Source: Glycomyces terrestris (GTDB taxonomy: Bacteria > Actinomycetota > Actinomycetes > Mycobacteriales > Micromonosporaceae). Taken from it: a stretch of DNA of 64,000 nt. Below, piece by piece: positions 1 to 10,285 of the stretch. The position numbers were made by a program, and so were the translations under genes. Numbering within the stretch: position 1 is the stretch's first letter; every line of letters starts with the position of its first letter. The notes beneath the pieces were generated by a model that saw only the letters and a list, made by a program, of their open reading frames with translations, ran no database searches and was not told where the DNA came from. The DNA is taken from positions 101,967 to 165,966 of the forward strand of contig NZ_RSEB01000008.1 in the NCBI RefSeq assembly GCF_003933745.1, in the 5' to 3' direction.

Positions 1-864
1 CGCGACACCGGCGACATCAACGACGAGATCGAGCAGACCGACGAGGACCTCGCCGCGGCGGTCGACGAGTACAACCAGCTCTCCCAGGAGATCGAGGACA
101 ACGAGCACCTCATCGAGGAGACCGAGGTCTACCTCGCGGACGCCGAGACGAACCTGAACGCCCTGCGCGACCAGCTCTCCGCGTACATCCAGTCCACCTA
201 TGTGGAGCAGGGCATCGGCGACGCGGCCATGCTGCTCGACTCGGGCTCCCCCGACGCGTTCGTCGAGCGCCTCGACCGGCTCAACTCCGCGAACCTGTAC
301 AACTTCGAGCTCATGGACGAGCTGCGGGCGGCCTCCGAGGAGTACACGACCCAGCTCGAGCTCCTCGAGGACCTCCAGGTCGACCTCGCCGCCGACAAGG
401 AGGCCCTCGAGGTCAAGTCCGCCGAGCTCACCGAGCGGATCGACGAGCTCAACGAGGAGTGGCAGACCGTCGCCGGCGACGCCGTCAACGAGTTCGACCT
501 GCCGCACATGACCGACGACCAGCTCACCGTCGTCAACTTCGCGCTCGCGCAGCGCGGCGACTGGTACGTGTGGGGCGCCGCCGGGCCCGACAACTGGGAC
601 TGCTCGGGCCTCATCCTCGGCGCGTACGCCGAGCTCGGCATCGACCTGCCGCACAACGCCGCCGCCCAGTACAGCCAGACCGCGAGCATCAGCCGCGACG
701 AGCTCCAGCCCGGCGACCTCGTCTTCTACAACAACCTGGCGCACGTCGGCATGTACATCGGCAACGGCCTGATCGTGCACGCCCCGAACTCGTCCACGTA
801 CGTGAAGGTCGTGCCGCTCGACCACGGCAACTCGTACTACGGCGCCACCACGATCCTGCACTAG
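1..864 (+). CDS. NlpC/P60 peptidoglycan endopeptidase, RipA-like (5' end outside window)
   Basis: The reading frame is open from the first base, so the start and any signal peptide lie outside the window. The visible 287 residues begin with an acidic, heptad-like coiled coil (about residues 1-155), as in secreted actinobacterial RipA/CwlO-type hydrolases. An NlpC/P60 domain follows. The catalytic Cys is in NWDCSGL (visible residue 201) and the catalytic His is in the LAHVGMYIGNG segment. These enzymes cut the D-Glu to diaminopimelate bond of stem peptides at the cell surface, and the coiled coil usually restrains the active site. A complete relative with the same segment (ISRDELQPGDLVFYN) lies at 45580-46518 on the other strand. 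A strong hairpin follows the stop codon. Family is certain; which paralogue it is cannot be told. Confidence 0.9.
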   Translation, partial: RDTGDINDEIEQTDEDLAAAVDEYNQLSQEIEDNEHLIEETEVYLADAETNLNALRDQLSAYIQSTYVEQGIGDAAMLLDSGSPDAFVERLDRLNSANLYNFELMDELRAASEEYTTQLELLEDLQVDLAADKEALEVKSAELTERIDELNEEWQTVAGDAVNEFDLPHMTDDQLTVVNFALAQRGDWYVWGAAGPDNWDCSGLILGAYAELGIDLPHNAAAQYSQTASISRDELQPGDLVFYNNLAHVGMYIGNGLIVHAPNSSTYVKVVPLDHGNSYYGATTILH

Positions 865-875
865 GACCGCGACGC

Positions 876-911
876 ACGAAGGGCCCCGCGCCTCGGCGCG
901 GGGCCCTTCGT
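876..911. terminator. Bidirectional hairpin terminator
   Basis: A perfect 16-bp inverted repeat with a CTCG loop, 12 bases after the NlpC/P60 stop. It lies between convergent genes, so it probably serves both. There is no long T tract, as is usual in high-GC genomes. Confidence 0.8.
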
Positions 912-940
912 CATGCGTCCGTTCGGTTCCCGGCGGTGCG

Positions 941-2983
941 TCAGACCGGGTCGCAGCGCACCACGAGGATCGCGATGTCGTCGCGCGGCGACTCGGGGGA
1001 GAACGCCTCGACGGCCTCCAGGAGCGCCGTCGCGATCTGGCGGGCGCTCTTGCCGGCGGCGCCGCGCACGGCCCGCTCGATGCGGTCGTGGCCGAACATG
1101 GCGACGCCGTCGCGGCGCTCGGTCACGCCGTCGGTGAAGAACACGAGCGCGTCCCCGGCGTCGAGCCGGACCTCCTCGGGGTTGACCTTCACGTCCGGGA
1201 ACAGGCCCACGGCGGTGCCCTCGCGGCCCACCCACTCGACGCCCCCGGCGGCGCGCAGCAGCAGCGGCCGCTCGTGCCCGGACAGGCACAGGGTCGCGTT
1301 CACCGAGCCGCCGCGGTCGCGGTCGAGGAGCGCCGACGCGATCGTCGCGTACCGCAGGTCCCCGGGCTGCTCCAGGAGCGTCGCGTTGAGCAGTTCGAGG
1401 GCGCGCGGGAGCGGCCGGCCGTCGCGGGCCATGACCCGCAGGACGTCCCGGACGACGCCGGTGACCGCCGCGGCCTGGGCGCCCTTGCCGCACACGTCGC
1501 CGATCGCGACCCACAGCCGGTGGTCGGGCAGCTCGGTCGCGTCGTAGAAGTCGCCGCCGACCTCGGTGCCGGCGACCGGGCCCGGCCCGGACCCGGGCAG
1601 GCGCCGCGCCGTCGCGGGCAGGTACTCGGCCGCGAACGACACGCCCGCGACGTCCGGGAGCGACCCGGGCATGAGCGCGGCCTGGAGCTCGTGGGCGACG
1701 GCCTGCCGCTCGGCGTGGATGCGGGCGTTGTCGAGCGCGAGCGCCGAGCGCTTCGCGAGGTCGGCGACGACCGCGCGCTCCTCGGAGGAGTGGTGCCGGT
1801 CGGCGTGGCGGCCCACGGTGAGGACGCCGATCGTGGCGCCGCGCGCCGAGAGCGGGACGGCGATGCCGTCGAGGCCGCGCGGCACCGGCAGCTCCATGCC
1901 CGTCCACCCGTCCGAGGTGAGCGCCGCGGCCAGCGGCGGCGCCGCGCCCTCCAGGCGGGTGCGCAGGTGCTCGAGCTCGCCCTCCTCGACGTGCGTGAGC
2001 GCGGCGAGCCGCAGCCCGGCGCCGTCGCCGGTGAGGTGGACGGCCGCCCAGCGGCCCAGCTGCGGGACGACGAGCTGCGGGATGAGGGCCACCGTCAGGT
2101 GCTCTTCGAGGGAGTGCGCCAGGAGCTCCCCCGCTTCGGCGAGATAGGTGAGCCAGCCGGACCGGCGCTGCTCGTCGGTGCGCATCCGGTCGATCTGGAC
2201 GGCGAGGGCGACGCGCTCGGCGACGAGCTCGGCGAGGGGCCGCCAGGTCCGCTTCGGCTCGCCCGCGAGGAGCAGGCGGCCGTTCGCGGGCGCGGTGAGC
2301 GGCAGCGGGACCGCGACCGCGGCGGTGCCGACGTCGCCGAACTTCGCGATGATCTGGGTGCCGGTGCCGTCGCCCGCGTCGTACTCGATCGCGCCGCCGT
2401 CGGCCGCGGTCGCGTCGTGGCAGCGGGCGAGGAGCTCGGTCACGATCTGGTCGACCGGGAGCCGCGACTGGAGCGCGGGCGCGACGGTGAGGAGCGCCGC
2501 GAGCTGGCCCAGGTCCGGTTCCGGTTCGCCCGCACCGGAGTCGGGGACCGGGCGCGGCGCCGGGGGCTTGTCGGGGTCGCGGTCGATGCGGAACCAGATG
2601 GACTTGCCGGTGGCGTCGTGCGTGGTGCCCCACGAGGACGCGAACCGGTCCACCAGGAGCAGGCCGCGCCCGCCCTCCGCGGTGACCTCCGGCATGGCAT
2701 TGTCGTAAAGGGTGCGGTCGAGCGGGTCGATGCCCCCGGAGCGGTAGTCGGTGACGGTGACGCGCACGCCGATCGGGTCGGCGGCCACGGTGAAGTTGAT
2801 GTCGGTGCCGGCGTGGACGACGCCGTTGGTCGCGAGTTCGGTGGTGAGCAGCAGGGTCTCGTCCAGCAGCTCGGTGAGCCCGGCCTCGGCGAGGACCGCG
2901 CGGACGGCTGCGCGGGCTGCGGCGGGGGAGCGGTCGTCGGCCGGCAGCCGAAGCCGACGAGCGGCCCTCTCGGGGTACGTCAC
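941..2983 (-). CDS. SpoIIE/RsbU-type PP2C phosphatase with N-terminal HATPase and GAF domains (OsaC-like)
   Basis: 680 residues. The N-terminus (about 1-135) is a small GHKL ATPase of the RsbW/anti-sigma type, with a TTELATNGVVHAG N-box and a GGRGLLLVD G-box. The middle (about 150-430) fits one or two GAF-like sensor domains. The C-terminus (about 445-680) is a PPM/SpoIIE phosphatase with metal-binding motifs GGDFYD, GDVCGKG, FFTDGVTE and DDIAILV. A kinase-like domain and a phosphatase in one chain suggest it can both phosphorylate and dephosphorylate an anti-anti-sigma factor. In Streptomyces coelicolor, OsaC has a comparable architecture, acts on SigB control and sits beside osaAB. Here the gene is divergent from an OsaA/OsaB-like pair, and a STAS protein lies downstream. 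Domain calls are firm; OsaC equivalence is inference. Confidence 0.85.
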   Translation of the reverse strand: MTYPERAARRLRLPADDRSPAAARAAVRAVLAEAGLTELLDETLLLTTELATNGVVHAGTDINFTVAADPIGVRVTVTDYRSGGIDPLDRTLYDNAMPEVTAEGGRGLLLVDRFASSWGTTHDATGKSIWFRIDRDPDKPPAPRPVPDSGAGEPEPDLGQLAALLTVAPALQSRLPVDQIVTELLARCHDATAADGGAIEYDAGDGTGTQIIAKFGDVGTAAVAVPLPLTAPANGRLLLAGEPKRTWRPLAELVAERVALAVQIDRMRTDEQRRSGWLTYLAEAGELLAHSLEEHLTVALIPQLVVPQLGRWAAVHLTGDGAGLRLAALTHVEEGELEHLRTRLEGAAPPLAAALTSDGWTGMELPVPRGLDGIAVPLSARGATIGVLTVGRHADRHHSSEERAVVADLAKRSALALDNARIHAERQAVAHELQAALMPGSLPDVAGVSFAAEYLPATARRLPGSGPGPVAGTEVGGDFYDATELPDHRLWVAIGDVCGKGAQAAAVTGVVRDVLRVMARDGRPLPRALELLNATLLEQPGDLRYATIASALLDRDRGGSVNATLCLSGHERPLLLRAAGGVEWVGREGTAVGLFPDVKVNPEEVRLDAGDALVFFTDGVTERRDGVAMFGHDRIERAVRGAAGKSARQIATALLEAVEAFSPESPRDDIAILVVRCDPV

Positions 2984-3338
2984 GGGGCCAGTCTATGCCC
3001 GACCCGCCCTCGCCCGCCGCACCCGCTCCGCGCCGTCTACCAGCCCCTGCGCCCGGCGGCGGACGGGCCGCCCCGACCGGTCCCCGACCGGGGCGGCCCG
3101 CGCCCCGGACACGCCCCCGACGCGTTGCGGCGCTTGGGAGTGCCGCTCCCGGTGCCCCGCGGCCCCGCGGCGGCGCGCCGCAGCAGAGCCGCGGACCGCG
3201 GTCGCGCGTAGTCGTCACTTCTCATTCCGTGACTTCGGGTGACCGGATACCTCCCCCTGAGTAACCTGCCTTCACGTTTGCGCCCCGGGTGTGACAACCT
3301 GGAGGGGCCGCCTGTCTCCGCAGCTGAGGAACCACGCC
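2984..3338. other. Divergent intergenic region
   Basis: 355 bases between the phosphatase and the hybrid kinase, so it should hold both promoters. It contains a GC-rich 12-bp inverted repeat at 3064-3100 and a less GC-rich stretch around 3210-3290 that is the likelier promoter zone for the kinase. I could not fix a -10/-35 pair or a SigB-type promoter with confidence. No gene was seen. Confidence 0.5.
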
Positions 3339-6300
3339 ATGACGGACACCGTTTCCCGTACAGCGAACCCGACCGACGAGTCCGACCTGCTCCGCAGCCT
3401 GGCCGACGCGCTGGGCGCCGTCGAGCGGGGGGACTTCTCAGTGCGGCTGCCGCGCGGGGAGGGCCTGGCCGGGGAGGTCGTCGACCGGTTCAACGCCGTC
3501 GTCGAGCAGGCCGACCGGCAGACCCGCGACCTCGCGCTCATCGCGCGCGCGGTCGGCCAGGAGGGCTCCTGGAACCACCGGCTCGTCATCGAGCACCTGG
3601 ACGGCGGCTGGTCCGAGGGCGCCGCGAGCGTGAACCGCCTGGTCGAGGACCTGGTGCGGCCCACGACCGAGCTCGGGCGCGTCCTCGAGGCGGTCGCCGC
3701 CGGCGACCTGTCCCAGGAGGCGGCCCTGGAGATCGAGGGCACGCAGCTGCGCGGCGAGTTCCGGCGCCTCGGCGAGACCGTCAACCGCATGGTCGGCCTC
3801 CTACGCGCCTTCGCGGGCGAGGTGACGCGCGTCGCCCGCGAGGTCGGCACCGAGGGCCGCCTCGGCGGCCAGGCCGACGTCCAGGGCGTCTCGGGCACCT
3901 GGCGGTCGCTCACCGACGCGGTGAACACCATGGCCTCGAACCTGACCGAGCAGGTCCGCTCCATCTCGACGGTGACGCAGGCCATCGCCTCGGGCGACCT
4001 GAACCAGAAGATCACCGTCAAGGCCTCCGGCGAGGTCGCCGAGCTCGCCGACACCATCAACTCGCTCACCGAGACCCTCCAGGTCTTCGCGGGCGAGGTG
4101 ACGCGCGTCGCCCGCGAGGTCGGCACCGAGGGCCGCCTCGGCGGCCAGGCGGACGTGCCGGGCGTCTCGGGCACCTGGAAGGACCTCACCGAGTCGGTGA
4201 ACGACATGGCCTCCAGCCTCACCGACCAGGTCCGCGACATCGCGAAGGTCACCGGGGCCGTGGCCCGCGGCGACCTGAACCAGAAGATCGCCGTGCCCGC
4301 GCAGGGCGAGATCCTCGAACTCAAGACCACCGTCAACACCATGGTCGACCAGCTGTCGAACTTCGCCGACGAGGTCACCCGCGTCGCCCGCGAGGTCGGC
4401 ACCGAGGGCCGCCTCGGCGGCCAGGCGCAGGTGTTCGGCGTCTCCGGCACCTGGCGCGACCTGACGCAGAACGTGAACCAGCTCGCCGCGAACCTCACCG
4501 AGCAGGTCCGCAACATCGCGAAGGTGACCACCGCGGTCGCCAAGGGCGACCTGAACCAGAAGATCACCGTCGACGCCCAAGGCGAGGTCGCCGAGGTCAA
4601 GAGCACCGTGAACACCATGGTCGACCAGCTCTCGCGCTTCGCCGACGAGGTCACCCGCGTCGCCCGCGAGGTCGGCTCCCAGGGCCGCCTCGGCGGCCAG
4701 GCGGACGTGCCCGGCGTCTCCGGCACCTGGAAGGACCTCACCGAGAACGTCAACCTGATGGCCGCCAACCTGACCGCGCAGGTGCGGAACATCTCCTCGG
4801 TCGCCAGCGCCGTCGCGAACGGCGACCTCAACCGCCAGATCACCGTGGACGCGCAGGGCGAGATGCTCGAACTGAAGTCCACGATGAACTCGATGGTGGC
4901 GCAGCTGTCCCAGTTCGCCGACGAGGTCACGCGCGTCGCCCGCGAGGTCGGCACCGACGGCAAGCTCGGCGGGCAGGCGAACGTCCAGGGCGTCTCCGGC
5001 ATCTGGGAGGCGCTCACCGACAACGTGAACTCGATGGCGTCCAACCTGACCAGCCAGGTCCGGAACATCTCCTCGGTCGCCAGCGCCGTCGCCGCCGGCG
5101 ACCTGAACCGGCAGATCACCGTGGACGCGCAGGGCGAGATGCTCGAACTCAAGTCGACCATGAACGCCATGGTCGACCGGCTCTCGTCCTTCGCCGACGA
5201 GGTCACCCGTGTCGCGCGCGAGGTCGGCACCGAGGGGCAGCTGGGCGGCCAGGCGCACGTGCCGGGCGTCTCCGGCACCTGGAAGGACCTCACCGACAAC
5301 GTGAACTCGATGGCCTCGAACCTGACCAGCCAGGTGCGCGACATCGCGAAGGTGACCACCGCGGTCGCGAAGGGCGACCTGAACCAGAAGATCACCGTCG
5401 ACGCGCAGGGGGAGATCCTCGAGCTGAAGACGACCGTGAACACCATGGTCGACCAGCTCTCCAGTTTCGCCACGGAGGTCACGCGCGTCGCCCGGGAAGT
5501 CGGCGTCGAGGGCAACCTCGGCGGCCAGGCCGAGGTCGCCGGCGTCTCCGGCACCTGGCTCGCCCTGACCCGCAACGTGAACTCGCTCGCGGCGACGCTG
5601 ACGCTCCAGCTGCGCGCCATCGCGAACGTCGCGCACGCCGTGGCCCGCGGCGACCTCACCCAGTCGGTCGACTTCGAGGCCGCCGGCGAGATCGCCGACC
5701 TGACCGAGTCGATCAACCAGATGATCACCGCCCTGCGCGACAAGACCCGCCAGAACACCGACGCGGACTGGCTCAACTCGAACCTCGCCCGCATCTCCTC
5801 GCTCCTCCAGGGCCGCCGCGGCGTCGAGGAGGTCACCCGCATGGTCCTCGACGAGGTCACCCCGCTCATCGACGCGCAGACCTCGACGTTCTACGTCCGC
5901 CACGAGGACGTCGCCGGGCACGTCACCTACCGGCTCAACGCCGTCTACGGGCACCCGAACCCCGGCGAGAAGAAGCTCATCGAGGACAACGAGGGCATGG
6001 TCGGCCAGGCCGCCGCGTCGAAGCGCACCATCCACCTGCACGACATCCCCGAGGGCTACCTGGAGATCTCGTCCGGGCTCGGCCAAGCCACCCCGACCGA
6101 CCTGATCATCCTGCCGGTCCAGTTCGGCGACAAGGTCCGCGGCGTCATCGAGTTCGCCTCGTTCAACACCTACTCCGGGCTCCACAAGCGGTTCCTGGAC
6201 GCGCTCGCCCCGAACGTCGGCGTCACCCTCGCCACCATCGAGGGCAACGCCCGCACCGAGGTCCTGCTGCGCGAGTCCCAGCGGATGGCGCAGGAGCTGC

Positions 6301-7766
6301 GCGCCCAGTCGAACCGGCTCCAGGAGACCAACGTCGAGCTCGAGGAGAAGGCCCAGCTCCTCTCCGCGCAGAACAAGGCGATCGAGCTCAAGAACGAGGA
6401 GGTCGAGACCGCCCGCAAGGACATCGAGGAGAAGGCCGAGCAGCTCGCCCAGGCCTCGAAGTACAAGTCGGAGTTCCTCGCGAACGTCTCGCACGAGCTG
6501 CGCACGCCCCTGAACTCGCTGCTGCTCCTGGCGCGGCTCCTGTCGGAGAACACCGACGGGAACCTCTCCGAGCGCCAGATCGAGTTCGCGCGCACCATCT
6601 ACAACGCCGGCACCGACCTGCTCACCCTCATCGACGACATCCTCGACCTGTCGAAGATCGAGGCCGGGCGCATGGTCGTCTCAGTCCACCCGGTCGACCT
6701 CGCGGAGGTCCTCGGCGACATCGAGGCCGCGTTCCGGCCCCAGGCCGAGGACAAGGGCCTGGAGTTCAACGTGGACGTCGGCACCGGCGTGCCGCAGCTC
6801 ATGCAGACCGACGGGCAGAAGTTCCAGCAGGTCCTGCGGAACCTCCTGTCGAACGCGGTCAAGTTCACGCGGGTCGGCTCGGTCACGCTCGCGGTGCGCC
6901 GTGTCCCCGCCGACCTGCGCTTCGACGCCCCGCACCTGAACGCGGCCGCCGAGCGGATCGCGCTGAGCGTCATCGACACCGGCATCGGGGTCGCCGAGGC
7001 GAAGAAGTCGATCATCTTCGAGCCGTTCCAGCAGGCCGACGGCACGACCCGCCGCAACTTCGGCGGCACCGGTCTGGGCCTGTCGATCTCGAAGTCCCTG
7101 TCGAACGCGCTCGGCGGCGACGTGTTCATCGAGCACACCGGCGACCACGGCTCGAAGTTCACGTTCGTGGTGCCCGTCGAGATCGACGCCGACGGCGACC
7201 TGCCGATGGTCCCCGCCGAGCTCCCGATCCCGATCGAGGAGCCCGGCATCCTCACCGGCGCGCCCGAGACGCCGTCCTCGTCGGCGGCCGCGCAGCACCT
7301 GGAGGGGACGACGGTCCTCATCGTCGACGACGACATCCGCAACGTCTTCGCGCTCACCGCGGCCCTGGAGCTGCACGGCATCGACGTCCACTACGCCGAG
7401 AACGGCGCCGACGGCATCGACGCCCTCCAGCGGCACCCCGGGATCGACATCGTCCTGATGGACTCGATGATGCCGGGCATGGACGGCAACGAGACCACGC
7501 GCGTCATCCGGCGCATGCCGCAGTTCGAGGACCTGCCGATCGTGTTCCTCACCGCGCAGGCGCTGGCCGAGCAGCGGGAGCAGTCGGTGGAGGCCGGCGC
7601 GAGCGCGTACCTGACCAAGCCCGTGGACCTGGACCTGCTGCTGGACACCATGTCGCACTGGATCGGCGGCAACGGGAGCGGCGGCGCACACGGCGCGGCA
7701 CCCGCGGGCGGGCGCCCCGGGTCCGGACGGGACAATGGCGAACCGACTTCTGGAGGCACCGCATGA
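3339..7766 (+). CDS. Soluble hybrid histidine kinase with HAMP array, GAF, HisKA, HATPase and receiver (OsaA-like)
   Basis: 1475 residues with no membrane segment. Order: divergent N-terminal unit (about 1-160); seven HAMP-type units of exactly 92 residues (about 161-804), each opening with VTRVAREVG and containing a [11 protein letters not shown] turn; a GAF domain (about 830-970); a long coiled coil; HisKA with phospho-acceptor His1052 in SHELRTP; HATPase with [10 protein letters not shown] and GGTGLGLS; and a receiver with Asp1375 in [12 protein letters not shown]. The layout matches Streptomyces OsaA and resembles fungal group III (Nik1/Hog-pathway) kinases, both linked to osmotic signalling. 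I chose ATG 3339 because GAGGA lies 8 bases upstream; GTG 3291 in frame has no ribosome-binding site. The stop overlaps the next start by ATGA, so kinase and regulator are translationally coupled. The ligand is unknown. Confidence 0.92.
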   Translation: MTDTVSRTANPTDESDLLRSLADALGAVERGDFSVRLPRGEGLAGEVVDRFNAVVEQADRQTRDLALIARAVGQEGSWNHRLVIEHLDGGWSEGAASVNRLVEDLVRPTTELGRVLEAVAAGDLSQEAALEIEGTQLRGEFRRLGETVNRMVGLLRAFAGEVTRVAREVGTEGRLGGQADVQGVSGTWRSLTDAVNTMASNLTEQVRSISTVTQAIASGDLNQKITVKASGEVAELADTINSLTETLQVFAGEVTRVAREVGTEGRLGGQADVPGVSGTWKDLTESVNDMASSLTDQVRDIAKVTGAVARGDLNQKIAVPAQGEILELKTTVNTMVDQLSNFADEVTRVAREVGTEGRLGGQAQVFGVSGTWRDLTQNVNQLAANLTEQVRNIAKVTTAVAKGDLNQKITVDAQGEVAEVKSTVNTMVDQLSRFADEVTRVAREVGSQGRLGGQADVPGVSGTWKDLTENVNLMAANLTAQVRNISSVASAVANGDLNRQITVDAQGEMLELKSTMNSMVAQLSQFADEVTRVAREVGTDGKLGGQANVQGVSGIWEALTDNVNSMASNLTSQVRNISSVASAVAAGDLNRQITVDAQGEMLELKSTMNAMVDRLSSFADEVTRVAREVGTEGQLGGQAHVPGVSGTWKDLTDNVNSMASNLTSQVRDIAKVTTAVAKGDLNQKITVDAQGEILELKTTVNTMVDQLSSFATEVTRVAREVGVEGNLGGQAEVAGVSGTWLALTRNVNSLAATLTLQLRAIANVAHAVARGDLTQSVDFEAAGEIADLTESINQMITALRDKTRQNTDADWLNSNLARISSLLQGRRGVEEVTRMVLDEVTPLIDAQTSTFYVRHEDVAGHVTYRLNAVYGHPNPGEKKLIEDNEGMVGQAAASKRTIHLHDIPEGYLEISSGLGQATPTDLIILPVQFGDKVRGVIEFASFNTYSGLHKRFLDALAPNVGVTLATIEGNARTEVLLRESQRMAQELRAQSNRLQETNVELEEKAQLLSAQNKAIELKNEEVETARKDIEEKAEQLAQASKYKSEFLANVSHELRTPLNSLLLLARLLSENTDGNLSERQIEFARTIYNAGTDLLTLIDDILDLSKIEAGRMVVSVHPVDLAEVLGDIEAAFRPQAEDKGLEFNVDVGTGVPQLMQTDGQKFQQVLRNLLSNAVKFTRVGSVTLAVRRVPADLRFDAPHLNAAAERIALSVIDTGIGVAEAKKSIIFEPFQQADGTTRRNFGGTGLGLSISKSLSNALGGDVFIEHTGDHGSKFTFVVPVEIDADGDLPMVPAELPIPIEEPGILTGAPETPSSSAAAQHLEGTTVLIVDDDIRNVFALTAALELHGIDVHYAENGADGIDALQRHPGIDIVLMDSMMPGMDGNETTRVIRRMPQFEDLPIVFLTAQALAEQREQSVEAGASAYLTKPVDLDLLLDTMSHWIGGNGSGGAHGAAPAGGRPGSGRDNGEPTSGGTA
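3819..5750 (+). repeat. Seven tandem 276-bp in-frame repeats coding the HAMP array
   Basis: The same GAG-GTG-ACG/ACC-CGC start recurs every 276 bp, from 3819 to 5475, without any indel. DNA identity is high between units. The longest identical blocks cover the VTRVAREVG and GDLNQKI segments. This is a coding repeat inside the hybrid kinase and a likely recombination hotspot. Confidence 0.9.
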
Positions 7767-8317
7767 GCACCGCCCGCGTCCTGCTCGTGGACGACCGTTC
7801 CGAGAACCTGCTCGCCCTCGAGGCGATCCTCCAGGGCCTGCCGGTGAACACGATCGCGGTGACCTCCGGGGAGGAGGCGCTCAAGCGGCTCCTCTCGGAG
7901 GACTACGCGGCGATCCTGCTCGACGCGCAGATGCCGGGCATGGACGGGTTCGAGACCGCGCGGCACATCAAGCAGCGCGAGAAGACCCGGCACACGCCGA
8001 TCATCTTCCTGACGGCCGCCGACCGCGACGCGCACCTGGCGATGCGCGGCTACTCGGTGGGGGCCGTGGACTACATCACGAAGCCGTTCGATCCGTGGAT
8101 GCTCCGCACGAAGGTGAAGGTCTTCATCGACCTGTGGGCCCAGGGCCAGGCCCTGCGCCAGACCTCCGAGCGCACCAAGGACCTCCGCGAACGCGAGGGC
8201 CTCCTCACCAAGCGCCTCGACCAGGCCCGCGAAGCCCTCGCCGCCTGGCACGAGGGCCGCGACGCCGACCCCGAGATCCAGCGCATCCTCGCCCTCCTGG
8301 AGGCCGGAACGGCCTGA
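7763..8317 (+). CDS. Response regulator with C-terminal coiled coil (OsaB-like)
   Basis: 184 residues. An N-terminal receiver (about 1-125) has the phospho-acceptor Asp54 in LLDAQMPGMDG, the acidic pair in LLVDDR and the conserved Lys in DYITKPF. The remaining 55 residues are a charged helix with heptads and no DNA-binding domain. It starts inside the kinase stop codon (ATGA overlap), so it is the natural partner of the hybrid kinase. A receiver followed by a coiled coil is the form of OsaB, which is needed for growth of S. coelicolor at high osmolarity. Output is probably through protein contact rather than DNA binding (inference). Confidence 0.88.
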   Translation: MSTARVLLVDDRSENLLALEAILQGLPVNTIAVTSGEEALKRLLSEDYAAILLDAQMPGMDGFETARHIKQREKTRHTPIIFLTAADRDAHLAMRGYSVGAVDYITKPFDPWMLRTKVKVFIDLWAQGQALRQTSERTKDLREREGLLTKRLDQAREALAAWHEGRDADPEIQRILALLEAGTA

Positions 8318-8327
8318 CCGCGCCGCC

Positions 8328-8347
8328 GCCCCGCCGCGAAGCGGGGC
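8328..8347 (+). terminator. Hairpin after the kinase/regulator operon
   Basis: A GCCCCGC stem with a CGCGAA loop and matching GCGGGGC, 11 bases after the response regulator stop. It is short but well placed. Further downstream (8350-8385) a 14-base sequence beginning CCGGCTCC is directly repeated. Confidence 0.45.
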
Positions 8348-8543
8348 GTCCCGGCTCCAGGGCAGTGACCGGCTCCAGGGCACGCCGAGGGCCGGGGGCG
8401 CGAGCACCCCCGATACTCAAGCCTCCCTCGGAGGTCCGACACGGTCCTCACCGGCCGTGTTCGAACCGCAACTGCGACAACGATTCGTGTTCGTGATGCG
8501 GTCGGGCCTCCTGCCGCGGCGGAAAACCGGCTAGGGTTGTGCC

Positions 8544-8915
8544 GTGGTGCACCAGAAGCTCGACATCTCGGTATACCGCGAGTCGAACGAGACGATCGTG
8601 GCGTTGACCGGCGAAATCGACCTGCACACCGCCCCCCGTCTCACCGGCGCCGTCGACGCCGCGCTCGCGGAGGACCCCGTCCGGGTCGTCCTCGACATGC
8701 GCGGCGTGACCTTCTGCGACTCGCGCGGGCTCGGCACCCTCGTCATCCTCGCGCGCGCCGCCGCCCGCTCGCGCGCCGTCCTCGTCCTCGCGAACCTCGG
8801 CGACTTCCTCAAACGGCTCCTCGCCGTCTCCGGCATCGGCGACCACTTCGTCATCCGCGAAGACCCCGACGAGCCCGGACCGGAAGCCGCCCCCGACCAG
8901 GAGGCCGCCCGATGA
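8544..8915 (+). CDS. STAS-domain anti-sigma factor antagonist (RsbV/SpoIIAA-like)
   Basis: 123 residues, almost all one STAS domain. The phosphorylatable site is Ser60 in FCDSRGLGTLV, equivalent to the DS(S/T)G site of SpoIIAA/RsbV. The C-terminal 20 residues are acidic and probably disordered. When not phosphorylated, such proteins bind an anti-sigma kinase and free the sigma factor; PP2C phosphatases like the one at 941-2983 reactivate them. GTG 8544 and GTG 8547 are both possible starts; AGGG at 8533 favours 8544. The stop overlaps the ATG of the PrsW-like gene (ATGA), so the two are coupled. Confidence 0.88.
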   Translation: MVHQKLDISVYRESNETIVALTGEIDLHTAPRLTGAVDAALAEDPVRVVLDMRGVTFCDSRGLGTLVILARAAARSRAVLVLANLGDFLKRLLAVSGIGDHFVIREDPDEPGPEAAPDQEAAR

Positions 8916-10285
8916 CCCCCGCGCTCTCCCAAGCGGCCGTCACCCTCCTCACCGTCCTCGGCGTCGCCGCGGGCCTCGCCATCACCGGCATCGCCCTCGC
9001 CTGGTACGGCCTCGCCCGCAAGCACCGCCCCCTCATCGTCACCGGCGCGCTCGCCCTCTTCGCGGGCGGCCTCATCGTCCTCGGCTGGGCCATCGTCGAC
9101 GGCTCCGGCGCCCGCGCCGCCGCCGTCGGCCTCATCGCGGCCCTCCTGCCCGCCCCGATCCTCGTCGGCACGTTCCTGTGGCTCGGCCGCTACCGCCGCC
9201 GCCCCTGGCTCGTCCTCGCGTTCTGCTTCGGCTGGGGCGCCTGCGTCGCCACCGCGATCTCCCTCGGCGTCAACACCGGCGTCGCGTACCTCCTGTACCG
9301 CAACGACCTCGACCAGAACCTCGCCGCCGTCATCTCCGCGCCCGTGATCGAGGAGATCACCAAGCTCCTCGGCCCCCTCCTGGTCTACTGGACCGCCCGC
9401 CGCCACCTCACCGGCACGCTCGACGCCATCGTCTACTGCGGACTCGCCGGCGCCGGCTTCGCGGTCGCCGAGAACGTCCTCTACGCCTCCGGCGCCTACG
9501 TCTACGGCGCCTCCCTCGACGCCGCCGCCGGCATCGCCCAGGTCACCCTCCTCGTCGTCGTGCGCGGCCTCGCCACCATGTTCGCCCACCCGCTCATGAC
9601 CGGCCTCTCCGCGATCGGCCTCGGCCGCGCCGCCCGCCTCCCCGGGCGCAAGGGCCGCCAGACCGCCTGGATCATCGGCATGCTCCTGTGCGGCATGGGA
9701 CTGCACGCCCTCTGGAACGGCTCCAGCGTCCTCGGCGTCGCCCTCGACATGCCCGCGCTCTGGTTCGCCCTCTACCCGGCGTTCCTCGCGCCCCTGTTCT
9801 TCACCATGGTCGGCGCCGCCCTGTGGCTGCGCGCCGCCGACGCCCGCCGCACCCAGACCGCCCTCGCGCCCCTCGTCGCGGCCGCCCAGATCTCCCCGCC
9901 CGAGCTCGCGTCCCTCGCCACCTTCTCCCGCCGCGCCTCCGCCCGCGCCTGGGCCCTCCGCTGGGCCGGGAAGCCCGGCGAGGCCGCCATGCGCGACTTC
10001 CAGCGCGCCGCCTCCGACGTCGCCGAGCAGTACGACCTCGCGAGCATCGGCGCCCCCTGGAGCGAGCAGACCGTGCACGAAGGCGTGCACCGCATGAACG
10101 CCGCCCGCGCCGCGTACGCCGGCCGCGACCCCCGCACCCCGCCCGCGCTGTGGGACGGGCACCGCTACCACGTCGCGTTCCCCGACGGCCAGATGCGGCC
10201 GATCGACCCGCCCGCGCAGCCGGTCATGCCGCTGCCGCTCGCCCCGCTGCCGCCCCCGCCTGCGTACCCTGTCACCTATGCATGA
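8912..10285 (+). CDS. PrsW-family intramembrane metalloprotease
   Basis: 457 residues with about eight or nine hydrophobic segments in the first 310. The family signatures are present: EEITK (catalytic EE), FAVAENVLY, an HPLMTG motif and GLHALWNG. Bacillus PrsW makes the first cut in the anti-sigma factor RsiW. The last 150 residues are a soluble, Ala/Pro-rich tail not needed for the family call. The gene begins within the STAS stop codon, tying a membrane protease to partner-switching components. Its substrate is not evident: no transmembrane anti-sigma factor is in the window. The start at 8912 is set by the overlap and a GAGG upstream. Confidence 0.87.
   Translation: MTPALSQAAVTLLTVLGVAAGLAITGIALAWYGLARKHRPLIVTGALALFAGGLIVLGWAIVDGSGARAAAVGLIAALLPAPILVGTFLWLGRYRRRPWLVLAFCFGWGACVATAISLGVNTGVAYLLYRNDLDQNLAAVISAPVIEEITKLLGPLLVYWTARRHLTGTLDAIVYCGLAGAGFAVAENVLYASGAYVYGASLDAAAGIAQVTLLVVVRGLATMFAHPLMTGLSAIGLGRAARLPGRKGRQTAWIIGMLLCGMGLHALWNGSSVLGVALDMPALWFALYPAFLAPLFFTMVGAALWLRAADARRTQTALAPLVAAAQISPPELASLATFSRRASARAWALRWAGKPGEAAMRDFQRAASDVAEQYDLASIGAPWSEQTVHEGVHRMNAARAAYAGRDPRTPPALWDGHRYHVAFPDGQMRPIDPPAQPVMPLPLAPLPPPPAYPVTYA

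Noticed and set aside
3361..7762. Very long open frames on both strands through the HAMP kinase.
   Set aside because: They are mirror frames caused by extreme codon bias and contain no domains; the kinase frame explains the region.
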